From Streptosporangiaceae bacterium (GTDB lineage: Bacteria > Actinomycetota > Actinomycetes > Streptosporangiales > Streptosporangiaceae): a stretch of DNA of 6,755 bases. Location: positions 1-6,755 of the forward strand of contig JASHOI010000109.1 of the NCBI GenBank assembly GCA_030041195.1, in the 5' to 3' direction. Below are positions 1-6,364 of this stretch, piece after piece (the stretch's first letter is position 1; each line of letters begins with the position of its first letter). A program made the translations under genes and the position numbers. The notes beneath the pieces are model-generated. The model searched no databases. It was not told the DNA's origin and saw only the letters and a list, made by a program, of their open reading frames with translations.

Positions 1-1188
1 CTGCCGCACCCCTCGATGCGCGTCGCCCTCGACAAGACCCTCGGCGTGCCGCTGTTCCAGGAGCAGATGATGCAGATCGCGATCGACTGCGCCTCGTTCA
101 CGCCCGCCGAGGCGGACCGGCTGCGGCAGGCGATGAGCTCCAAGCGCGCCCCGGAACGGATCGAGGAACTGCGCACGCGGCTGCTGGACGGGATGGCGGC
201 CAACGGGATCTCGCCGGAGATCGCCCAGGACATCTACGTCAAGATCCTCGCGTTCTCCAGCTACGGCTTCCCCGAGTCGCACGCGATCAGCTTCGCTTAC
301 CTGGTTTACGCCAGCGCGTGGCTGAGGTGCTATTACCCCGCGGCGTTCACCGCCGCCCTGCTGCGCGCCCAGCCGATGGGCTTTTACGCTCCGTCCAGCC
401 TGATCAGCGATGCGCGACGGCATGGTGTGGTCGTCCGCGGCGTCGATGTGAACGCCAGCGCCGCAGCGGCCACGCTGGAACCCGGGCCGGTGGCGGGCCA
501 GCCGGCGATCAGGCTCGGCCTGTCCGAGGTCCGCAACCTGGGGGAGAAGCCCGCCGCCGACGTCGTGGCCGGCCAGCCTTACAAGAGCCTGGAGGACTTC
601 GCCCGCCGCACCCGGCTGCCGGTTCCGGCGCTCGAGGCGCTGGCCACGGCCGGCGCGTTCGGCTGTTTCGGGATCAGCAGGCGCGAGGCGCTGTGGGCGG
701 CCGGTGCGGCAGCGACGATCCGGCCCGGCCAGCTGCCCGGGACCACCCCGGGGCTGGCCGCGCCGCCGCTGCCCGCGATGACGGCGGCCGAGGAGACCTT
801 CGCCGACCTGTGGGCGACCGGAACCTACGGCACGCACCCGGTCGAGCACATCAGGCCGGGCCTGGCCGAGCGGGGCGTGACCGAGGCGGCGGACCTGCGG
901 ACAGCCAGGCCGGGCGCGTTCGTGACGGTGGCGGGTCTGGTCACGCACCGGCAGCAGCCGGGGACCGCCCGCGGCGTGGTGTTCCTGAGCCTGGAGGACG
1001 AGACCGGGATCGCGAACGTGATCTGCCCTCCCGCTGTCTGGGAGCGGCACCGCCGGGTGGGGATGGAGGCGAGCGCGCTGGTTGTGGCCGGCGTGGTGGA
1101 GAGCATGGACGGGGCGGCCAGCCTTGTTGCCAGCGGGCTGCGGCGGCTCCGTGTGGTCGCCGCGGCCCGCAGCCGCGACTTCCGCTGA
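1..1188 (+). CDS. dnaE2: Error-prone DNA polymerase DnaE2 (ImuC), C-terminal part, 5' truncated by window
   Basis: The reading frame is open from the first base and ends at TGA 1186-1188, giving 395 codons of a protein that is normally about 1,050-1,100 residues. DnaE2/ImuC is a C-family polymerase that works with ImuA'/ImuB in damage-induced translesion synthesis and mutagenesis. Visible landmarks, numbered from the first codon here, are the GVPLFQEQ motif (about 15-22) and YGFPESHA (88-95), typical of the end of the C-family polymerase core. A stretch typical of DnaE2 follows (AQPMGFYAP, then DARRHGV). A helix-hairpin-helix region comes next (LGLSEVRNLGEK, about 172-183). The C-terminal OB-fold (about 304-385) includes FLSLEDETGIANVI. 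The protein ends in SRDFR, a usual DnaE2 C-terminus, so the 3' end looks intact. No imuA or imuB gene is seen downstream; they could lie upstream of the window. The identification as DnaE2 rather than replicative DnaE1 rests on the PMGFY segment, the short C-terminus and the missing tau-binding tail. Confidence 0.93.
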   Translation: MPHPSMRVALDKTLGVPLFQEQMMQIAIDCASFTPAEADRLRQAMSSKRAPERIEELRTRLLDGMAANGISPEIAQDIYVKILAFSSYGFPESHAISFAYLVYASAWLRCYYPAAFTAALLRAQPMGFYAPSSLISDARRHGVVVRGVDVNASAAAATLEPGPVAGQPAIRLGLSEVRNLGEKPAADVVAGQPYKSLEDFARRTRLPVPALEALATAGAFGCFGISRREALWAAGAAATIRPGQLPGTTPGLAAPPLPAMTAAEETFADLWATGTYGTHPVEHIRPGLAERGVTEAADLRTARPGAFVTVAGLVTHRQQPGTARGVVFLSLEDETGIANVICPPAVWERHRRVGMEASALVVAGVVESMDGAASLVASGLRRLRVVAAARSRDFR

Positions 1189-1203
1189 TACCCGCGAGTA
1201 AGC

Positions 1204-1209
1204 TACCCT
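1204..1209 (+). promoter_or_regulatory. Possible -10 element for the esterase gene (leaderless start)
   Basis: TACCCT fits the actinobacterial TAnnnT -10 pattern and ends 9 bases before the ATG at 1219. This would put transcription initiation at or just before the start codon. There is no Shine-Dalgarno sequence in front of the ATG, which suits a leaderless transcript. The -35 region at about 1180 (TTCCGC, 18-base spacing) is weak. The 30-base gap after dnaE2 also allows read-through, so this call is tentative. Confidence 0.25.
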
Positions 1210-1218
1210 GCAGTAACA

Positions 1219-2785
<1,567 letters not shown>

Positions 2786-2805
<20 letters not shown>

Positions 2806-3145
2806 CCGTCAGCTCGACCCGGTCCGGGTAGAAGGACAAGAGCCCGGCGATCCCCTCGGCCTGCGGGATCGGGTTCTCATAGCTCCACACCAGGTCCTCG
2901 TGCGTCTCGCCGCCGACCTCCGCCGACCAGTACGACGCCTGGCCCTTGAACGGGCAGGTCGTCGCCGTGTCCGTTGGCTTGAGCAGGTCGGTGCGCACGT
3001 CTTCCCTTGGCAGGTAATAGCGCGTCGGCAGGCCGGTCTCGTCGAGCAGGACCGGGCGGTCCGATTCCGCGAGCTTCTCGCCGCCGAGCGTGACCTCGAC
3101 GTGCTGAGCCCCCTGGGTAACCGTGATCGTGTGTCCTTTAGCCAT
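2786..3145 (-). CDS. DUF427 (NTP_transf_9) domain protein
   Basis: This is a small cytosolic protein of 119 residues that is essentially a single DUF427 domain. The family hallmarks are PVLLDETGLPTRYYLPREDV (31-50), TCPFKGQASYWS (63-74, with C64), a Trp/Tyr-rich strand VWSYENP (86-92), and the closing FYPDRVELTVNG (105-116). The Pfam name NTP_transf_9 does not imply a proven activity, and I know of no established function for these actinobacterial members. I chose the ATG at 3145 (MAKGHTITV) because related proteins begin just before a KGH-ITV strand. A longer form from the ATG at 3187 would add 14 residues (GWNHRGRSGVGTG) that look like translated leader. A GGGG run at 3157-3160 may be a weak ribosome site. 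The gene lies 49 bases after the IclR gene on the same strand, so the two are probably co-transcribed. Its stop codon TAG (2786-2788) lies inside the 3' end of the convergent esterase gene. Confidence 0.85.
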
Positions 3146-3194
3146 GCCGGTGCCAACCCCGGACCTGCCGCGATGATTCCAGCCCACCGGGCGT

Positions 3195-3950
3195 TCAGCA
3201 CGGCGGATGGCTGAGGGCAGCCGCGGCCACCCGCAGCTCGTTCACCAGCGGCGTCGGCAGGCTGAGCCCGCGGGCCGTGGACCCGAGCGCCCACCAGCCG
3301 TCGTGGCGGCGAACGGCCACGCTCACGCAGCACACCTCGTCGCGGAACTGCCCGTGCTCCGTGACCAGGTCGCCGGGATGCAGCGTGGCGAGCTCGTACT
3401 CGATCTGGCCCGGTTCGGTGACCGTGTTCGGGGTGAACGGGCGCATGCCGTGCTCGCTGAGCAGCCTGCTGCGGGCCTTCCCGGGCAGCGTGGTCAGCAG
3501 GGCCTTGCCGACCGCGGTCGCGTGCGCGGCGGTTTCCAGCCCGGGCTGCAGGTCCTCGAGCCACGGCGAGCGCGATCCCTCGACCACGTCGACGACCACC
3601 AGCCGGCCGCTCGAGATGCCGGCCAGGTAGGCGCTGTGCCCGGTGATGTCGGCCAGGTTCCTGAGCACGGTTCTGGCCTCGGCCGGCTCGCGCATCGAGC
3701 TCATCAGGTCGTGGAAGCGCTCGGCCACCTTCGATCCGGCGACGTAGCCGCCGTCGGGCAGGCGGACCAGGTAACCCTCGTAGCACAGGGTCCGGATGAG
3801 GTGATACGCCGTGGAGAGGTTGATCTGGCACCGGCGGGCGATGACCTTCACCGGCACCGGGCGCGGCGAGCCCGACACCTCCTCGATGATCCGCAGCGCG
3901 CGGGACACGCTGCGGATGAGGTCGGTGGGCTCGTGGCCCTGGCTGTTCAC
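3195..3950 (-). CDS. IclR family transcriptional regulator
   Basis: This is a 251-residue DNA-binding regulator, the usual IclR length. The N-terminal winged helix-turn-helix spans about 12-72: SVSRALRIIEEV (14-25), the recognition region INLSTAYHLIRTLCYEGYL (43-61), and the wing ending GGYVAG (67-72). The C-terminal effector-binding domain (about 80-245) shows the family core HATAVGKALL (143-152) and FRDEVCCVSVAV (202-213). GTG at 3950 is the start; no in-frame ATG is available nearby. An AGAAAGA stretch directly abuts the GTG and is too close to be a good Shine-Dalgarno sequence. The gene is divergent from the DUF59-amidohydrolase unit, the classic arrangement for an IclR regulator controlling its neighbour and itself, and it precedes the DUF427 gene on its own strand. 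IclR proteins usually respond to small organic acids or aromatic intermediates, but this protein's ligand cannot be read from the sequence. Whether it activates or represses is unknown. Confidence 0.93.
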   Translation of the reverse strand: MNSQGHEPTDLIRSVSRALRIIEEVSGSPRPVPVKVIARRCQINLSTAYHLIRTLCYEGYLVRLPDGGYVAGSKVAERFHDLMSSMREPAEARTVLRNLADITGHSAYLAGISSGRLVVVDVVEGSRSPWLEDLQPGLETAAHATAVGKALLTTLPGKARSRLLSEHGMRPFTPNTVTEPGQIEYELATLHPGDLVTEHGQFRDEVCCVSVAVRRHDGWWALGSTARGLSLPTPLVNELRVAAAALSHPPC

Positions 3951-3984
3951 TCTTTCTAGAATGCCGCGCAGACCAGCGCCTGGA

Positions 3985-3992
3985 AACCGGTT
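3985..3992. promoter_or_regulatory. Candidate operator palindrome AACCGGTT
   Basis: This perfect 8-bp palindrome is centred between 3988 and 3989, about 40 bases upstream of the IclR start. It sits 13 bases downstream of the minus-strand TTGACG, roughly where the core of the IclR promoter should be. It could serve autoregulation. Short palindromes also occur by chance in GC-rich DNA, so this is only a candidate. Confidence 0.3.
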
Positions 3993-4020
3993 CGGGAGCC
4001 TCGGCCGTCAATCATCATGT

Positions 4021-4028
4021 GAAATTTC
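4021..4028. promoter_or_regulatory. Candidate operator palindrome GAAATTTC
   Basis: This perfect 8-bp A/T-cored palindrome is set in an otherwise very GC-rich window, 43 bases before the DUF59 start and 7 bases before the TACCGT candidate -10. Its position between the presumed -35 and -10 suits repression by the divergent IclR regulator. IclR-family sites are often short imperfect palindromes with GAAA/TTTC-like half-sites, but no binding specificity can be proven here. Confidence 0.4.
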
Positions 4029-4070
4029 GGGGGGTTACCGTGGCCGCGGGGTGCGCGCCAGTATGTCCGC

Positions 4071-4448
4071 ATGTCCGGCGCGCCGCGGTGGGCACTAGAC
4101 GCCCTGAACGATGTTTATGATCCATGCTGCCGCGAAAAGGGCATATCGGTCGTGGACATGGGGCTGGTGCGCTCGGTACGCGAGAGCGGCGGCGAGGTCC
4201 GTGTGGAACTGCTGCTCACGTCCGGCTGGTGCCCGTTCGCCGCGGGCGTGCTGACCGAGGTCAAGGAGCGGATCGAGGCGCAGCCCGGGGTGAGCTGCGC
4301 CGACGTCGAGATCGTCTGGGACGAGGCCTGGACCACGGACCGGCTGTCTCCGCGGGCCGCGGGCCTGCTGCGCTTCCTGCCGCCGCCCGCGCAGGTGCCC
4401 GACCGTGACGCTTACGTGGCCGCCCATCAGCGAGGTGAGCCGTCATGA
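4071..4448 (+). CDS. DUF59/MIP18-type metal-sulfur cluster assembly protein
   Basis: This is a 125-residue cytosolic protein with a DUF59 (FeS_assembly_P, MIP18/SufT/PaaD-like) domain over about 8-93. The evidence is ALNDVYDP (11-18), ISVVDMGLVRSV (25-36), the central LLLTSGWCPF (47-56) with the conserved family cysteine C54, and the closing VEIVWDEAWTTDRLS (79-93). A tail of about 30 residues follows and ends in QRGEPS. DUF59 proteins help load or mature Fe-S or other metal centres on client enzymes. Unusually, the YDP motif is followed by C19-C20 instead of the common acidic residue. ATG 4071 is the only usable start: an in-frame TGA at 4020-4022 lies upstream with no ATG, GTG or TTG between. 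It has no Shine-Dalgarno sequence. The stop overlaps the start of the amidohydrolase gene by 4 bases (ATGA), so the two are translationally coupled and the amidohydrolase, or an enzyme it serves, is the likely client. Confidence 0.87.
   Translation: MSGAPRWALDALNDVYDPCCREKGISVVDMGLVRSVRESGGEVRVELLLTSGWCPFAAGVLTEVKERIEAQPGVSCADVEIVWDEAWTTDRLSPRAAGLLRFLPPPAQVPDRDAYVAAHQRGEPS
4432..4439 (+). promoter_or_regulatory. Ribosome binding site of the amidohydrolase gene
   Basis: GAGGTGAG lies 5 bases before the ATG at 4445 and inside the last codons of the DUF59 gene. It is the clearest Shine-Dalgarno sequence I found at any start in the window. With the ATGA overlap it fixes the amidohydrolase start and supports coupled translation of the pair. 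Confidence 0.6.
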
Positions 4449-5455
4449 TCGACGACGTGTTCGTGTTCGACTGCGTCGCGCACATGTTCAACTTCGACCC
4501 GAAGAACGCGTTCGGCCAGCCCGGGCTGATGTTCGACAACCACCTGTACGCGTTCCACAACGCGCTCACCCCGGACAACCAGCCGAAGCTGCCGCCCGAG
4601 GAATTCCTGCGCCAGTGGACGATCGCGGACATCAGGAAAATGGTCTACGAGGAGTCCGACACCGACATGCTGGTGGCGATGCCGCTGCCGCTGACGGACC
4701 TGTTCCGCGACGGCCTCTCGCCCTGGGAGGAGTGCGCCGATCTGGCCAGCCGTGACCCGGAGCGGACCGTGTTCTGGGGGTCGGTGAACCCGCTGGAGGG
4801 CCGCAACGCACTCGACTTGATGGAGCGCCAGGTCGGCGAGTTCGGCGCGCGGGCGTTCAAGTTCTACAACGTGCGCTACGACTACGGAAAGCCCTACCCG
4901 TGGCGGATGGACGACCCGCAGGTGGCCTTCCCGATCTTCGAGAAGGCCCAGGAACTCGGCGTGAACCTGATCGGCGTGCACAAGGGCGTGCCGCTCGGCC
5001 CGCAACCGATCGAGCACACGCAAACCTGGGACATGGACGGCGCCGCGGCCAACTTCCCCGACATCAACTTCGTGATCTTCCACGTCGGGTTGCCGTTCCT
5101 CGACGAGACGTGCTGGCAGCTCATCCGCTACCCGAACCTCTACGCGTCGATCGCGGCCACGATCAACTTCGTCGTCCGCTCGCCGCGGATGTTCGCCGAG
5201 ATCATGGGGAAGCTGCTGTTCTGGTGCGGGGAAGACAAGATCATCTATGGCTCGGAGGCGCCGCTGTTCCACCCGCAGTGGGCCCTGCGCGCGTTCATGG
5301 ACTTCCAGATCCCCGAGGACCTCTGTGCAGGCTACGGGTATCCCCAGCTGACCGACCAGGCCAAGCGGAAGATCCTCGGGGAGAACCTGCTCCGGCTGCA
5401 CGGCATGGATGTCGAAGCGACCAAGGCCAGACTTGGCAGGCCCGCGAGGGCCTGA
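4445..5455 (+). CDS. Amidohydrolase-2 family (metal-dependent TIM-barrel) protein
   Basis: This is a 336-residue protein of the amidohydrolase-2 family, whose members include decarboxylases and hydrolases of organic acids. Barrel landmarks are strand 1 VFVFDCVAH (5-13), ARAFKFYN (135-142) with K139, LIGVHKG (175-181) with H179, FVIFHVGLPF (209-218) with H213, and IIYGSEAP (266-273). The C-terminal helix is QAKRKILGENLLRLHG (305-320), the family's usual end. Two metal-site positions depart from the family. The strand-1 motif is D9-C-V-A-H13, so the first His of HxH is Val11. The strand-8 GSD motif is GSE, with E271. It has no signal peptide and no membrane segment. It overlaps the DUF59 gene by 4 bases and is followed by a strong hairpin terminator, so the two form a closed unit probably controlled by the divergent IclR gene. 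I recall very similar amidohydrolases, also next to a DUF59 gene, in actinobacterial prm/mim monooxygenase clusters, where their exact role was unclear. The reaction and substrate are therefore left open. Confidence 0.88.
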   Translation: MIDDVFVFDCVAHMFNFDPKNAFGQPGLMFDNHLYAFHNALTPDNQPKLPPEEFLRQWTIADIRKMVYEESDTDMLVAMPLPLTDLFRDGLSPWEECADLASRDPERTVFWGSVNPLEGRNALDLMERQVGEFGARAFKFYNVRYDYGKPYPWRMDDPQVAFPIFEKAQELGVNLIGVHKGVPLGPQPIEHTQTWDMDGAAANFPDINFVIFHVGLPFLDETCWQLIRYPNLYASIAATINFVVRSPRMFAEIMGKLLFWCGEDKIIYGSEAPLFHPQWALRAFMDFQIPEDLCAGYGYPQLTDQAKRKILGENLLRLHGMDVEATKARLGRPARA

Positions 5456-5478
5456 CGCGACCGCCCGGGGGGGCGGGG

Positions 5479-5522
5479 GCAGGTCTGCGGGCCCATCCGG
5501 ACGGGTGGGCCCGCAGACCTGC
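5479..5522. terminator. Bidirectional hairpin terminator between convergent genes
   Basis: This is a long inverted repeat. The left arm 5479-5495 and right arm 5506-5522 pair perfectly over 17 bp. The 10-base loop can add T-G, C-G and C-G pairs, giving a stem of about 20 bp capped by GGAC. It starts 24 bases after the amidohydrolase stop and lies just beyond the end of the methyltransferase gene. There is no T-tract on either side, as is common for actinobacterial terminators. Its symmetry means it can act on both strands. Confidence 0.8.
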
Positions 5523-5545
5523 TGACCAGCGTCGGCCTGGTCAGC
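5521..5545. terminator. Second hairpin overlapping the methyltransferase stop
   Basis: GCTGACCAG (5521-5529) and CTGGTCAGC (5537-5545) form a perfect 9-bp stem with a 7-base loop. The hairpin covers the TGA stop of the methyltransferase gene (5543-5541 on the minus strand). It shares bases 5521-5522 with the larger hairpin, so the two cannot both form in full. It may be a first-stage terminator for the minus-strand transcript. Confidence 0.5.
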
Positions 5546-6326
5546 GCGGGAGCCGGTCGGCGCGGTAGCACCACGACCGCATGGGCACGTCGATCCGCGC
5601 GGCGCCCGGGAACCGCCGCTCCAGCACGGCCCTGGCGTGGTCGAGCGCCACCTCCCGCTCCTGCGGGCTCGCGGTAATCGCGCCGCTGTAGGTGGCCAGC
5701 ATGTCCACGAAGTCGCCGGTCGTCATCTGCCGGGTGGACGAGAACGACGCGGTCTGCACGCTCGCGAACAGCTGGCTGGAGAGCGCGACCTCGCGGCGGT
5801 GCCGGGCCCACCGGTCTTCCCGGTCTTCCCGGTCGTCCGCCGGCCCGGCCGCGGCGTGGCGGATCGCTTCGACCTCGCGCACCCAGTCGGTGCTGCGGTC
5901 CCGGGTGGTCCAGATCACGCCGAGGCGGCCGCCGTCCCGCAGCACCCGCGCGATCTCGCGCGGCGCACGCTCCGGATCCAGCCAGTGCCACGCCGACGAG
6001 GCGAACACGCCGTCGGCACTGGCGTCGGGCAGCGGGATCTGCTCGCCGCGGCTCTGCGTGACCCGGATGCCGTGAAACCCGGCTTCGGCGGAGCGTGCCC
6101 GCAGCACGGCGGCCATCCGCGGGTCCGGCTCGACGGCCACGACCCGCGGGACCTTGCGCGCCAGCGCGCGGGTCAGCAGCCCCGTGCCGGCGCCCAGGTC
6201 CACGGCGACCCGGCATCCGGCGGGCACCAGCCAGTCGACCGCTGCCTGCGGCGGACCGGGCCGCAGCCGGTCGTAGTCTTCCGCGATCGCCCCGAAGGAC
6301 ATGGAACGCTCAGCTCGGCTCGCCAT
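5541..6326 (-). CDS. Class I SAM-dependent methyltransferase
   Basis: This is a 261-residue Rossmann-fold methyltransferase of the Methyltransf_11 type. In numbering from the ATG at 6326, the N-terminal YDRLRPGPP (18-26) precedes SAM-binding motif I, VDLGAGTG (42-49). The acidic end of strand 2 is VVAVEPDPRM (62-71), a typical ribose-binding Glu region. GEQIPLPDASADGVFASSAWHWLD (94-117) holds motifs II-III, and IARVLRDGGRLGVIW (125-139) the post-motif strands. The acceptor substrate is not recognisable; the architecture resembles the many uncharacterised actinobacterial methyltransferases of this group. The start is uncertain: GTG 6335 adds three residues and ATG 6302 removes eight. ATG 6326 is preferred because a good -10 element lies 7 bases upstream, implying a leaderless message. 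An acidic/basic insert DDREDREDR (residues 164-172) arises from a 9-base tandem repeat. The gene lies about 30 bases after the PucR-type gene and converges on the amidohydrolase gene across hairpin terminators. Confidence 0.88.
   Translation of the reverse strand: MASRAERSMSFGAIAEDYDRLRPGPPQAAVDWLVPAGCRVAVDLGAGTGLLTRALARKVPRVVAVEPDPRMAAVLRARSAEAGFHGIRVTQSRGEQIPLPDASADGVFASSAWHWLDPERAPREIARVLRDGGRLGVIWTTRDRSTDWVREVEAIRHAAAGPADDREDREDRWARHRREVALSSQLFASVQTASFSSTRQMTTGDFVDMLATYSGAITASPQEREVALDHARAVLERRFPGAARIDVPMRSWCYRADRLPR
5812..5838. repeat. Short tandem repeat, three 9-base units inside methyltransferase gene
   Basis: Units CGGTCTTCC (5812-5820), CGGTCTTCC (5821-5829) and CGGTCGTCC (5830-5838) stand head to tail; the third has one mismatch. 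On the coding (minus) strand they read as Asp-Arg-Glu repeats in a segment between the Rossmann core and the C-terminal part. Since the unit is a multiple of 3, copy-number changes would keep the frame. Confidence 0.8.
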
Positions 6327-6333
6327 AATCAGC

Positions 6334-6364
6334 ACGCTACTGGGCCCGCAGCGAGCTCAGGCAA
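6334..6364 (-). promoter_or_regulatory. Candidate promoter of the methyltransferase gene
   Basis: On the minus strand, TTGCCT (6364-6359, 4 of 6 matches to a -35) and TAGCGT (6339-6334, matching the TAnnnT -10) are 19 bases apart. TAGCGT ends 7 bases before the ATG at 6326, which would give a leaderless mRNA; no Shine-Dalgarno sequence is present. The -35 overlaps the stop codon of the upstream PucR-type gene. Co-transcription with that gene is also possible. Confidence 0.4.

Larger units (their letters stand above)
3951..4070. promoter_or_regulatory. Divergent regulatory region between IclR gene and DUF59-amidohydrolase unit
   Basis: This 120-bp gap must contain both outward promoters. For the plus strand, TACCGT at 4036-4041 fits a -10 element, with no convincing -35. 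For the minus strand, TTGACG (4011 down to 4006) is a good -35 match, but no TAnnnT lies at the right distance. Two perfect 8-bp palindromes, AACCGGTT and GAAATTTC, lie in this gap and are listed separately. The stretch around 4006-4028 is noticeably richer in A/T than the surrounding genes, as expected for a promoter or operator region. Confidence 0.5.

Noticed and set aside
2817..2829. ACCCGG-T-CCGGGT inverted repeat near the end of the esterase gene
   Set aside because: With only one base between the arms, a real hairpin would keep about 4 pairs. It lies in DUF427 coding sequence and is explained by Pro-Asp-Arg codons, so it is not convincing as a terminator.
3146..3187. Longer DUF427 start at ATG 3187, 8 bases after the IclR stop
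   Set aside because: The added 14 residues do not resemble the family, whereas the ATG at 3145 begins right at the conserved KGH-ITV strand.
3207..3959. A 250-codon plus-strand open frame antisense to the IclR gene
   Set aside because: Shadow of the IclR gene, with no domain and no ribosome site.
2809..4011. A 400-codon minus-strand open frame across the DUF427 and IclR genes
   Set aside because: It is the alternative frame of two recognisable genes. Its translation is Arg/Ala/Pro-rich and has no family signature.
4063..4065. ATG 8 bases before the DUF59 start
   Set aside because: It is in a different frame from the DUF59 domain and gives no recognisable product.
4427..5401. A 324-codon open frame antisense to the amidohydrolase gene
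   Set aside because: GC-rich codon bias leaves the antisense frame open; the translation is His/Val/Glu-rich without recognisable motifs, while the sense frame is a clear family member.
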